A stretch of DNA of 40,397 bases. It comes from Prochlorococcus sp. AG-409-L18 (GTDB lineage Bacteria > Cyanobacteriota > Cyanobacteriia > PCC-6307 > Cyanobiaceae). Position 1 is the stretch's first letter. Each line of letters starts with the position of its first letter. Below, one piece after another: positions 1-6,648 of this stretch. Where the stretch lies: the NCBI GenBank assembly GCA_003215535.1, contig QCKG01000016.1, forward strand, positions 1 through 40,397, in the 5' to 3' direction. The notes under the pieces are model-generated. The model was given only the letters and a program-made list of their open reading frames with translations, made no database searches and was not told where the DNA came from. The position numbers and the translations under genes were made by a program.

Positions 1-212
1 TCGCTACTACTTTTTGGGATGAATTTACTTAATACTCTTAGAGATCCATTTTTGTTTTTCTGAACACTATTTTTATCCCATAATTGCTCTCCAAACTGAC
101 TTTTTGGAACTGCAACCCAATCATGAGATAAAGCATTTATTTTTAGGGGATAAAAAATAATTAAAAGTGATAACAAACTAAGACAAGTATTTCTAATGCA
201 GTTGAGGTTCAT
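1..212 (-). CDS. Exported protein of unknown function, N-terminal part (cut by left window edge)
   Basis: An open minus-strand frame starts at ATG 212-210 and runs off the left edge without a stop, giving about 70 residues. The N-terminus is a likely signal peptide: a short start with one Arg, a hydrophobic core of Leu and Ile (LSLLSLLIIFYPL), then a small-residue region near NALS. The mature part begins HDWVAVPKSQFGEQLWDKNS. The W-x-V followed by a G-x-x-x-WD pattern recalls short secreted bacterial proteins of the surface-adhesin-E type, but this resemblance is weak and only inferred. It lies 34 nt downstream of the DUF1651 gene on the same strand and could be co-transcribed. No clear Shine-Dalgarno is seen. 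The C-terminus lies outside the window, so length and function stay open. Confidence 0.6.
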   Translation of the reverse strand, partial: MNLNCIRNTCLSLLSLLIIFYPLKINALSHDWVAVPKSQFGEQLWDKNSVQKNKNGSLRVLSKFIPKSSS

Positions 213-246
213 TGCAGGGGAAATGATGCCTTGGAGATAAACCTAT

Positions 247-477
247 TTAAGCAGTATTGTCATTGATTTGATGCTCAACTAACTCCCAACCGTTGTTCAG
301 CAACTTATTCCAAGCTTCAACTGCATCTTCTAGTTCCATCGTTCTGGTGTTCTTGATGCGGGTAGGTATGCCTTTAGCAGTCGAATACCAAAGTTGAGTG
401 ATGACCTTTGGCATCCTCATCAGGGACTTGGGATCACGAATGAAAAACAGGATTCTCTTCCTCTCTGGTTGGATCAA
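247..477 (-). CDS. DUF1651 family small protein
   Basis: This 76-residue protein matches the DUF1651 pattern known from marine picocyanobacteria: an aromatic/Pro-rich start (IQPERKRILFFIRDPKSL), then PKVITQLWYSTAKGIPTRIK, and a C-terminal helix with AVEAWNKLLNNGWELVEHQI. Function of the family is unknown; members are short, soluble and often found in accessory regions. The frame stays open upstream of the TTG at 477-475 back to a stop at about 513-511, with codons for Trp-Leu just before, which resembles the family's usual W-L-V start. The true start may therefore be slightly upstream or use a rare codon. No membrane segment or signal peptide is visible. It precedes the exported-protein gene by 34 nt. 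Confidence 0.75.
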   Translation of the reverse strand: MIQPERKRILFFIRDPKSLMRMPKVITQLWYSTAKGIPTRIKNTRTMELEDAVEAWNKLLNNGWELVEHQINDNTA

Positions 478-568
478 CCATCTAGTTGGGTTGGTAGTGC
501 TCTTCCAAATTCAGCAGTCATACGTTCATTAATTCAAGGCATCAAAAAGGCACCTCGCGCACTGGTAA

Positions 569-940
569 ATGCAGGTGCCGATTTGGTTAGAACGGATTGT
601 GCGTGAGGGAATGCCCCAGTGGTACAAGCATACTAATATCTGTACCGAGCGTCAAGTAAATGACGATCTTTTCGGGTATGTTTTTCTTATGGGTATAAAG
701 CGAAGAGTTGTTGTTGGTAATAATGATTTAGCGAGTCTTTATCCAGGGGTCGCTAAAGCATGGCACCCAACTAAATGCGCACCACCAACACCTGACGATG
801 TTGCTTACGGGTCTAAAGAAAAGTTTTGGTGGCAATGTTCAAAAGTGAAGGAACATTCCTGGAGGACGACTGTTTATTCAAGAACTGCACGGGGTTCTGG
901 TTGTGGCATTTGCAAAGGTCACCAAAAGTATTCAAATTGA
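569..940 (+). CDS. Zinc-ribbon (treble-clef) domain protein, probably a truncated remnant
   Basis: This 123-residue frame carries, from about residue 52 on, the probable zinc-ribbon repeat (PF14311-like) recognised by NDLASLYPGVAKAWHPTK, TPDDVAYGSKEKFWWQCS and the closing SGCGICKG. The putative zinc ligands are the Cys of WWQCS, His of KEHSW and the CGIC pair. In intact family members this unit is usually repeated and linked to nuclease-like or other domains; here there is one unit and a stop soon after it. The linker reads KVKEHSW where the family normally has KGHEW, suggesting drift. The first 50 residues are not recognisable. I read this as a fragment of a larger DNA-associated protein, though a genuine single-unit protein cannot be excluded. 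Its stop overlaps the next possible start at 937. Confidence 0.5.
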   Translation: MQVPIWLERIVREGMPQWYKHTNICTERQVNDDLFGYVFLMGIKRRVVVGNNDLASLYPGVAKAWHPTKCAPPTPDDVAYGSKEKFWWQCSKVKEHSWRTTVYSRTARGSGCGICKGHQKYSN

Positions 941-1107
941 TATTCCAATCAGATGACGGCAAATCCTTTAACCAAGAACAGGCAATAGACCTTCTGGTTT
1001 CCTTGGTTGCTATTGATGCGAACTCAGAAAAGAAGTGGAGGGGTTTCTACAACTCCCTATCAAGTTCTGAACTGCAGGATGAGTGGGACGACTACTGGAA
1101 AACTTGA
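937..1107 (+). CDS. Small hypothetical protein, 56 aa
   Basis: A 56-residue acidic, Trp-rich protein begins at TTG 937, overlapping the TGA of the zinc-ribbon frame in the sequence TTGA, which would permit translational coupling. An upstream ATG at 826 is in frame, but the 826-936 stretch overlaps the zinc-ribbon coding sequence and reads as an out-of-frame shadow, so I prefer the short start. The sequence has a predicted helix (EQAIDLLVSLVAIDA), then a Trp-Arg-Gly-Phe-Tyr core and a DEWDDYWK end. It looks protein-like throughout, but I do not recognise a family. A hairpin that could terminate transcription follows at 1129-1148. It could also be a remnant of a longer gene. Confidence 0.4.
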   Translation: MIFQSDDGKSFNQEQAIDLLVSLVAIDANSEKKWRGFYNSLSSSELQDEWDDYWKT

Positions 1108-1128
1108 AAGGATTGCAAGGCACAAAAA

Positions 1129-1148
1129 AACCTGCTCAAAGGCAGGTT
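1129..1148 (+). terminator. Hairpin, possible bidirectional terminator
   Basis: AACCTGC (1129-1135) pairs perfectly with GCAGGTT (1142-1148) across a 6-nt loop. It lies 21 nt after the stop at 1107 and is preceded by a run of A (1124-1130), so the U-tract is better placed for minus-strand transcripts. A second, weaker hairpin (GAGGA 1193-1197 with TCCTC 1205-1209) is followed by a T-rich run at 1213-1224 and could finish plus-strand termination. Confidence 0.45.
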
Positions 1149-1209
1149 CTCTTGGAGATCTAGGGCGAGTGTTTACTTTGTTCCACTGCTTGGAGGATCT
1201 AATCTCCTC

Positions 1210-2032
1210 ACTTTGTTTTTTTTTACGCACAACTCATTATTTTGCAAGCGTATGAAGAAAAATTGCCCCTATCCAGGAGTGCCCATACCCACAAACTTAT
1301 GTGAGGGTTGCCCTTCTTTTTTTCTACTTCTCCCTGGAACTTTTTAGTGAACTGGATAAGCAAGGCTGCAAAGGCAGATTCTTTTAGAACATATGACAAA
1401 AGCAATCTGACATCAGAGAACGCTTGCTTCGCATGCCACCACTAGTTGATAGAACTGGTACGTGTAACGTCTGGGATCTACAACAAGATGAATAATGGTT
1501 CATTTCCTATGCGGATCCCGATTGGGTTCAACATCGTGCTTTGGTCAGAGTCCGGAATTAAGTAATGATTTGATAATTAAATCTAAATGTCTATATAGGG
1601 GTTTTCCTAGATTGCATTCTACTTGCCAGAATTTATGGCAGTTATATATAGATAAAAAACCCTAAAAACCTTTACTTTGCTTATGCTAGGCTCCTTTGAT
1701 AAAAGATATCCTTACCTTCCTCAATGCACACATATCTAAGGATAGCCTCTTCCTTCAATTGATTTTTTAGGAGTTGTCTTGATGTTTCCCTTTCACGTGA
1801 ATACCTTGGAATGACTGCTTTTTTATTAGTGAGCTTTTATCTACCAGTTTTCTGGATAGCTCAACTTTAGGAAAATAGGTTGGGGATGTTAGGGAATTTT
1901 TTTAGACTTTAGATTGTCGGTCGGAAGCTTCTCTATAGTGCTAGCGTAAGCTACGTTAAATTAAAAGGACACACTAATCCTCTCCCTAAACCTTTTGGTG
2001 CTAAAGATGGAAATTAATCGAGATAATCTAAA
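1210..2032. other. Long gap with no intact gene
   Basis: No convincing gene is present over about 820 bases. A possible coding remnant sits at 1433-1561 on the plus strand (see findings). A good AGGAG precedes an ATG at 1781, but that frame closes after ten codons. The last stretch before 2033 is AT-rich and presumably holds the promoter of the VTT-domain gene; I cannot place a specific box with confidence. Confidence 0.5.
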
Positions 2033-2671
2033 ATGAATAAATTAAAGAAGTTCCTTCTGATTGCTTTCTTTGTATTAGTAGCTGTTCTCTTTTATTACTT
2101 TATTGTAATCGAATGGAAAGAACAGATTGATCAGTTTGTTAAGGGTATGGGGATATGGGCACCTTTGGGAATATTTATTCTTAGAGGGATTAGTACTATC
2201 TTCCCTGTTATATCAAATCTCCCATACGCAATTCTTGCTGGAAGCGTAATGGATTTTACAACTGCTTACATGACAATCTTTTTGGCAGACTTTATCTCTT
2301 GTCAAGTTGCATTTCTTATAGCTAGAAATTTAGGGCGTGAACCTGTGCGACGCTTGGTTGGAGTAAAAGCAATGAAGAGAATTGAAAGTTTTAATCAAAA
2401 TCAATTAGAAGGTAATTTCTTTCTTATGACTGGAGTATTAATGACCGGCCTTTTTGACTTTCTCAGCTACGGCTTGGGGTTAGGAGGAACACGCTGGCCT
2501 ATATTTACATCTTCTTTATTTCTTTGTCTTGTAATCTTTGACGCTGTTGCCGTAGCTATAGGTGCTGGATTGGCTGATTCTGTATATATCGCAATTGCCA
2601 TGGTTGGTATGTTTGGACTTGCTATTATTACCGGGTTGATTAAAAAGAAGGTTTCTATTTCTAATAAATAA
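2033..2671 (+). CDS. TVP38/TMEM64 (VTT/DedA-like) membrane protein
   Basis: The 212-residue protein resembles the TVP38/TMEM64 family, integral membrane proteins with a VTT (SNARE-associated) domain. Family roles are in membrane lipid homeostasis and possibly lipid transport; no substrate can be assigned here. Visible features are an N-terminal membrane helix (about 5-25), a re-entrant-type segment with ISTIFPVISNLPYAILAG (about 55-75), a second hydrophobic block including the family-like FLADFISCQVAFLIARNLGR (about 84-103), a Gly-rich turn FLSYGLGLGGTRW, and two C-terminal membrane helices ending in a short Lys-rich tail. Length fits the family (about 200-230). It stands alone between long non-coding gaps. 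Start ATG 2033 gives a normal topology with a basic N-terminus. Confidence 0.8.
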   Translation: MNKLKKFLLIAFFVLVAVLFYYFIVIEWKEQIDQFVKGMGIWAPLGIFILRGISTIFPVISNLPYAILAGSVMDFTTAYMTIFLADFISCQVAFLIARNLGREPVRRLVGVKAMKRIESFNQNQLEGNFFLMTGVLMTGLFDFLSYGLGLGGTRWPIFTSSLFLCLVIFDAVAVAIGAGLADSVYIAIAMVGMFGLAIITGLIKKKVSISNK

Positions 2672-3349
2672 TAGTAATAATATCCATGGCTTATTTATTA
2701 CTAAAAAATCATTTTTATTTAACCAAGTATAAAAGGATTAATATTTACTTATATTTTCTCGTTTTCCAAATGACTTGTTGATGCCTTTATAGACATGTTC
2801 TCCGATAATTTTGTCATGAAAAATCTGATGAATTGATCTTTATATATTAATTTTATCTAGGTTCTTGTAATGGAACTGAATGAGTTTATTTAAAATTTAT
2901 AACTAGCGAGTTCAGAAGAGAATCCTTCTGCAAATAGCAGCCAAATAATTGTTTATTTAGCCAGTAAAATCTTGTATTGATAGAGATATCAAATTATGCA
3001 TTTATCGGATGAAGATATGAATTTTATTTGCATGTATTACCTTGATTTGATTTGCTCTATTACTTAACTTCATTCATTTTATTTCATGCTCATCACTGTA
3101 ACTATCTAGTCTGCCTGCATAAATAGTATCTCTATTTAAGTCTTCGATATTTCTAAAATCAAATAAATCTAATAACTACTCTAGAGTGTTAAATGATTGA
3201 TCACTCCACTCATGATTTTTATTATCCTTCGTATTTTATACTCATAGTATTAATATAGAGAATCAGACCCATATAGACTTATTAACAAAGTTAATTTAGT
3301 TCTTTCTGGAGTTTTTCTTACACTTTACAACCAATTATAAAGACTGGCA
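2672..3349. other. AT-rich gap, no gene seen
   Basis: About 680 bases downstream of the VTT-domain gene contain only very short open frames, no RNA gene I can recognise and no clear repeat. Base composition is strongly AT-rich like the rest of the accessory part. Confidence 0.5.
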
Positions 3350-3505
3350 TTACTTCTTGAGTTGAGAACGAAGGACCAATTGACGCTTAAGTTTCACATT
3401 CTCAGCTTCTAGAGCCTCCATCTCCTTCTGACATTTGTTGATTAAATCCATCGTCCATTTCCAGTTCTTTTCTTTGCAGTGTTCTCGAGCAGAATTCCAG
3501 TTCAT
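3350..3505 (-). CDS. Small coiled-coil protein, 51 aa
   Basis: This short gene starts at ATG 3505-3503 and stops with TAA at 3352-3350. The product is MNWNSAREHCKEKNWKWTMD followed by a heptad-like helix with repeated Glu, Leu and Lys (QKEMEALEAENVKLKRQL) and a basic end. The amphipathic spacing (A, L, V, L, L) over residues 26-45 suggests a short coiled coil, and the N-terminal half is Trp-rich. There is no membrane segment. No strong ribosome binding site is visible. The nearby 69-residue protein at 3831-4040 has a similar Lys/Glu-rich helical character and the same strand, so the two may form a functional pair, but this is inference. Function unknown. Confidence 0.55.
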   Translation of the reverse strand: MNWNSAREHCKEKNWKWTMDLINKCQKEMEALEAENVKLKRQLVLRSQLKK

Positions 3506-3830
3506 AGTAAACAGCTCATTTTAATTGAATCCTCTCATCTTTTTTAGCGTGTCTTTTTTCATGGTAAAAGAATACTTTAAGATTATTAGTGGGTAGTTAC
3601 TGGTTCTTTCTAGTCGACATAATCTTCAGCGTAGAACCTCTTCATTATCCTTACTCACTCCTCAGGAGCTATGATTTACGTTTCAATCTTAACTTCATGT
3701 CTTATTGCATAAGTTACATCAAACTAAATCTCATTAACTCAACAGTACTTTACTCTTTATAATACATTTTACTTACTTGTGTAGAAGGAGTTAAAGGCTT
3801 AATTAAAAAGAATAGAGGGATTGATCCAAT
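3506..3830. other. Gap between two small coiled-coil genes
   Basis: About 325 bases with no gene of convincing length. A minus-strand mini-frame at 3610-3645 (11 codons, MKRFYAEDYVD) has a good AAGGA site just upstream; it may be a leader peptide or the stump of a lost small gene. Confidence 0.4.
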
Positions 3831-4040
3831 TTACTGCGGACGATTCATTAAATGAAGTAATTCTAGATCTTGAATTGAGTTAGCAACCTTCTTTCTTAAA
3901 AAGGTCAAGGCTTCTCCATCCATTTTAGATTCTGCAATCATTGCTTCTGACTGTTCTATGGCATGCTCCAAGTTCTTGATTTTTAGTTGTCTAATCTCCT
4001 TATCTTTCTTGCACTGCTCAAGGGTGTAAGCATCAATCAT
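3831..4040 (-). CDS. Small coiled-coil hypothetical protein, 69 aa
   Basis: The 69-residue product is mostly charged helix: CKKDKEIRQLKIKNLEHAI is followed by EQSEAMIAESKMDGEALTFL and a C-terminal helix SIQDLELLHLMNR. Heptad-like spacing of Leu and Ile over residues 17-35 suggests a coiled coil. No signal peptide or membrane segment is visible, so it is likely cytoplasmic. No known family is recognised. It shares strand and style with the 51-residue protein at 3350-3505. The long open frame and biased composition make it more likely real than chance, but the function is unknown. Confidence 0.5.
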   Translation of the reverse strand: MIDAYTLEQCKKDKEIRQLKIKNLEHAIEQSEAMIAESKMDGEALTFLRKKVANSIQDLELLHLMNRPQ

Positions 4041-4511
4041 CGTCTGTCTCTAGCTTTAGAAGAGATTCTTGTAATCAAAATATTCATCGCAAAAAAAGAA
4101 CGACCAACCCAATTATAGGAGTTAAGATTAAAAGGACATCATTCATAACTTATCTTTCTTAGAAATACAATAACTTATTTTGAACTCCATATTAATTAAT
4201 CATGTTATTTAGGGACCCAAAATTGATACATATCTCTAAATGTATAGGATATCTTTCTTCAAATATTGCCCAATTCTGTAAGCTTGTTTGTGTCTTATCC
4301 TCTGGTAAATATCTATTATATTGAGATTTCAATGGTCGTGGAAGGAGAAAACCGAGAAAATTCAATTGATTAGATTGTAATGTTGCTTTGACTTTCATTC
4401 CTAAATCCTTGCTATTAACTGTGTAGATACTATTTACAAATCACGGGTTTAATAGGGATTGTCTTAACAGTCTAATTAAATTGAACATAGAATACATTTT
4501 CCTAAGCCTAT

Positions 4512-5315
4512 CTAACTATCCATTATTGTATAAGGAAGACTAGTATATCGTGATATTTCATTATGGCAATACTCTGTTAATTTATCCCTTTCCTCAAAAG
4601 AAACAAGTTCTCGACTCCCTTCTATTTTCAGATCATTATTTTCAGGCATACTTGGGTTTCTTGTTTTTTTAATTCCAAGATTAGTACAGACCGCATTTAT
4701 TATATTTGAATGAGAGTTTAATAGGTCCATGTATTTCACTAGTATCACATTAGGGTTTGCTTTTGCGTAGTTACATGCTCCAGATACATGTTCAGCCCAT
4801 CGATCAAAATAACTTTTGCAGTTTCTTATTTGATACCTCTGTGACCTCCCGCAGGGAATATGCTTAGCCAGTTCTAATGGTGAAATTGTTTTAGGCCCTT
4901 CAAAATAACCTTGTATTTTTAGGAATTTCCAATAGGATACAAAAACATCTACTGGATTCCTATATATATATATAATGTTCATTTTCCCAGGTGGTTTCTC
5001 ACCTAGTAGTTGTAATGGAAAATGCGACTTGATTATGCTACATAGGCAGATTTTACCAGAGCTAGAATCTATAGACTGAAGGTTTTCAAAGAATTTACTT
5101 ACTTGTTCAACACGAAAGAAATTAACAAGCCCTCCAATAGGATAGTAATCATAATTCAAAATTGGATCACTAACATAGTGTGTGCATTTTGATATGGAAT
5201 TCATCATGAAGTGCGTGCCACTCCTTTCATGGGAGCATACCATTAAGGGCGAATCAACTTTCTTTGTTGCATAGACACGTCCTTGAATACGAAAGTCGAG
5301 ATTAATGTTTTCCAT
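4512..5315 (-). CDS. Sulfotransferase-domain protein
   Basis: The 267-residue protein fits the PAPS-dependent sulfotransferase family (PF00685-like), which moves sulfate from PAPS to sugars, lipids or small molecules. The 5'-phosphosulfate loop is CSHERSGTHFMMNSI at about residues 27-41. A possible catalytic base is His98 in IIKSHFP. The 3'-phosphate motif is IYRNPVDVFVSYWKF with Arg119 and Ser127. A C-terminal segment EERDKLTEYCHNEISRY resembles the helix that ends many members. Length is normal. No signal peptide or membrane helix is seen, so it should act in the cytoplasm. It sits at the left border of the glycan-related island, so a sugar or lipid-linked glycan is the likeliest acceptor (inference). 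Confidence 0.85.
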   Translation of the reverse strand: MENINLDFRIQGRVYATKKVDSPLMVCSHERSGTHFMMNSISKCTHYVSDPILNYDYYPIGGLVNFFRVEQVSKFFENLQSIDSSSGKICLCSIIKSHFPLQLLGEKPPGKMNIIYIYRNPVDVFVSYWKFLKIQGYFEGPKTISPLELAKHIPCGRSQRYQIRNCKSYFDRWAEHVSGACNYAKANPNVILVKYMDLLNSHSNIINAVCTNLGIKKTRNPSMPENNDLKIEGSRELVSFEERDKLTEYCHNEISRYTSLPYTIMDS

Positions 5316-5400
5316 AATAAAAAATAGTAAATATCAAGTTGTTTTAAACGAAAACCATTTAAGAACTAAAAAATGATTTATATAGCGCTAACAATATAGT

Positions 5401-5610
5401 CTAATTAAATAATTGCTTGGCATCGATTGTAATTGTTATATATGCTTCTTTTCCATCTGCATCTCTTTTGGTCAATTTTACTTGCCCACACTTTGAGCAT
5501 AAATCTGTAAGAATAGAGTAGACGACTTGCAGAATTTTACTAAATCATTTTACTCTTCTTCAAAACTTAGGTCTTTTAAATGTGAGTCAAGAAAATATTT
5601 AATTCTTCAT
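5401..5610 (-). pseudogene. Decayed small CxxC protein
   Basis: On the minus strand, 5544-5401 encodes about 47 residues ending in a highly protein-like stretch (ILTDLCSKCGQVKLTKRDAD, then AYITITIDAKQLFN) but has no ATG; the frame is closed upstream by TGA at 5547-5545. In another frame just upstream, 5606-5550, the sequence reads RIKYFLDSHLKDLSFEEE before a stop. The two pieces join into one plausible protein of about 65 residues if a frameshift near 5548 is undone, and an ATG lies at 5610-5608. The CSKC pair suggests a metal site. I do not know the family. The alternative is a short real protein with a rare start codon. Confidence 0.4.
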
Positions 5611-5750
5611 TATGCAATATAAATAGTAAATACTATTTGTAAGTATACCCAATAGAAAATATTGAATTTATATCCCAAAAGTGTTGATAATCATAGCCAT
5701 TAATTGGTTTACAAATAGGTTTTATTAATTAAAGCATTCACAAAAAAGAG

Positions 5751-5798
5751 AATTTAGACAGGTTAACCTAATTATATTTAGGTTAACCTGTCTAAATT
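5751..5798 (-). terminator. 21-bp perfect hairpin, likely terminator of the TM2 gene
   Basis: Bases 5751-5771 are the exact reverse complement of 5778-5798, separated by a 6-nt loop (TTATAT). The core GGTTAACC is itself a palindrome and occurs in both arms. On the minus strand the stem ends in a T-rich run (CTCTTTTTTG, complement of 5741-5750), 40 nt after the stop of the TM2-domain gene, so intrinsic termination is the simplest role. The stem is much longer than usual for a terminator. Confidence 0.75.
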
Positions 5799-5837
5799 AG
5801 TTTGGATGTATGTATCCTTTATTCCAGCTATTACTAA

Positions 5838-6155
5838 TTAGTCTTCTGCGTTTTCAAATTGCTTTGCCAATTTGAATGCTTTCTTAATGATCATATATGC
5901 TCCATATAATCCAGCAATGAATGGAATTACAATGATTGGATTAGGACTGTAGTTGGAATAATCCTTGACACCATCTACGTATTCAATACCAGAGCACTTC
6001 AGGTAGAAAAAACTCGAAAAAATAATTGCCCATCCTATTATTGAGAGAATTCCTCCCTTTTTATCTCCCTCATAAAAGCGATCTAACCCCCATCCCCAGC
6101 CAATGGCTAGTAATACACCTCTTGTGACTGCGTTTTTTTCTTGCTTGCGAAGCAT
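5838..6155 (-). CDS. TM2-domain membrane protein
   Basis: The 105-residue protein shows the TM2 domain pattern: a first hydrophobic helix (GVLLAIGWGWGLDRFYEG, about 13-30), the conserved D-R-F-Y-x-G turn, then a Gly-rich segment and second helix (KGGILSIIGWAIIFSSFF, about 33-50). A third hydrophobic stretch (IIVIPFIAGLYGAYMII) follows a polar, Asp/Tyr/Asn-rich loop at about 55-72 that is longer than in minimal TM2 proteins. The family has no settled enzymatic role in bacteria. The C-terminus is charged (KLAKQFENAED) and probably cytoplasmic. It is monocistronic and followed by the strong hairpin at 5751-5798. Confidence 0.8.
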   Translation of the reverse strand: MLRKQEKNAVTRGVLLAIGWGWGLDRFYEGDKKGGILSIIGWAIIFSSFFYLKCSGIEYVDGVKDYSNYSPNPIIVIPFIAGLYGAYMIIKKAFKLAKQFENAED

Positions 6156-6648
6156 CGTTCAATTAATGGGTTATGTTCTTAAAGAACATAACTGATTTTT
6201 TTGAATTCTGCGTTATAGACAACAGTTAAGTGGGTCTGACAGTAGGAAATAGGCCTTTGTAGCTAGGAATAGAGCTAGATTTAGAAGTATTCTAGGAAGT
6301 GCTGTCTATATTCGCCTTTGCTGAGATCCCTTATTTTAATCAACCTAACCGGCCGAGGAATGGAGAGTAGGTATTCAGTATTTGAAGGCCTTTATGGAGG
6401 TAAACGCCTTTGACCTGGTCAACCAGAGGTCAAGCTATAATTTCTTGTAATAGTTGTTTTGTTCTATGACTAAAGTAACCAACTAAGACCTCCTTAATAA
6501 AAAGCTTGTAACACAAAGGCATTTGAGCCTAATTGGAGCAACAAGTAGGTATCGTAGGAATAGACTAAAAGTAAAATATTTATTCATGCTTGAATATAAG
6601 CTAGACATGTAAATAGAGTAGGATTATTAGGCTAGTAAAATTCAAGAC
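6156..6648. other. Divergent intergenic region, no gene seen
   Basis: Nearly 500 bases separate the minus-strand TM2 gene and the plus-strand GT-C-like gene. They must contain both promoters. I see no open frame of convincing length. An imperfect inverted repeat lies at 6411-6433 (GACCTGG/CCAGAGGTC type), with no U-tract. Confidence 0.45.

Noticed and set aside
394-606. Plus-strand open frame over the DUF1651 gene
   Set aside because: It lies mostly antisense to a recognised family member and its product has no domain-like features.
1223-1405. Minus-strand open frame of 60 codons
   Set aside because: Low-quality composition over a region that contains terminator-like hairpins and T-runs on the other strand.
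1781-1860. AGGAG followed by ATG and a hydrophobic 19-codon frame nearby in another frame
   Set aside because: The frame with the binding site stops after ten codons, and the hydrophobic piece (from ATG at about 1811) has no site of its own. A frameshifted small membrane gene is possible but too weak to list.
4192-4398. Minus-strand open frame of 68 codons left of the sulfotransferase
   Set aside because: Its composition is irregular, there is no recognisable domain, and the only AGGA-like site abuts the ATG. It may be a remnant but I cannot support it as a gene.
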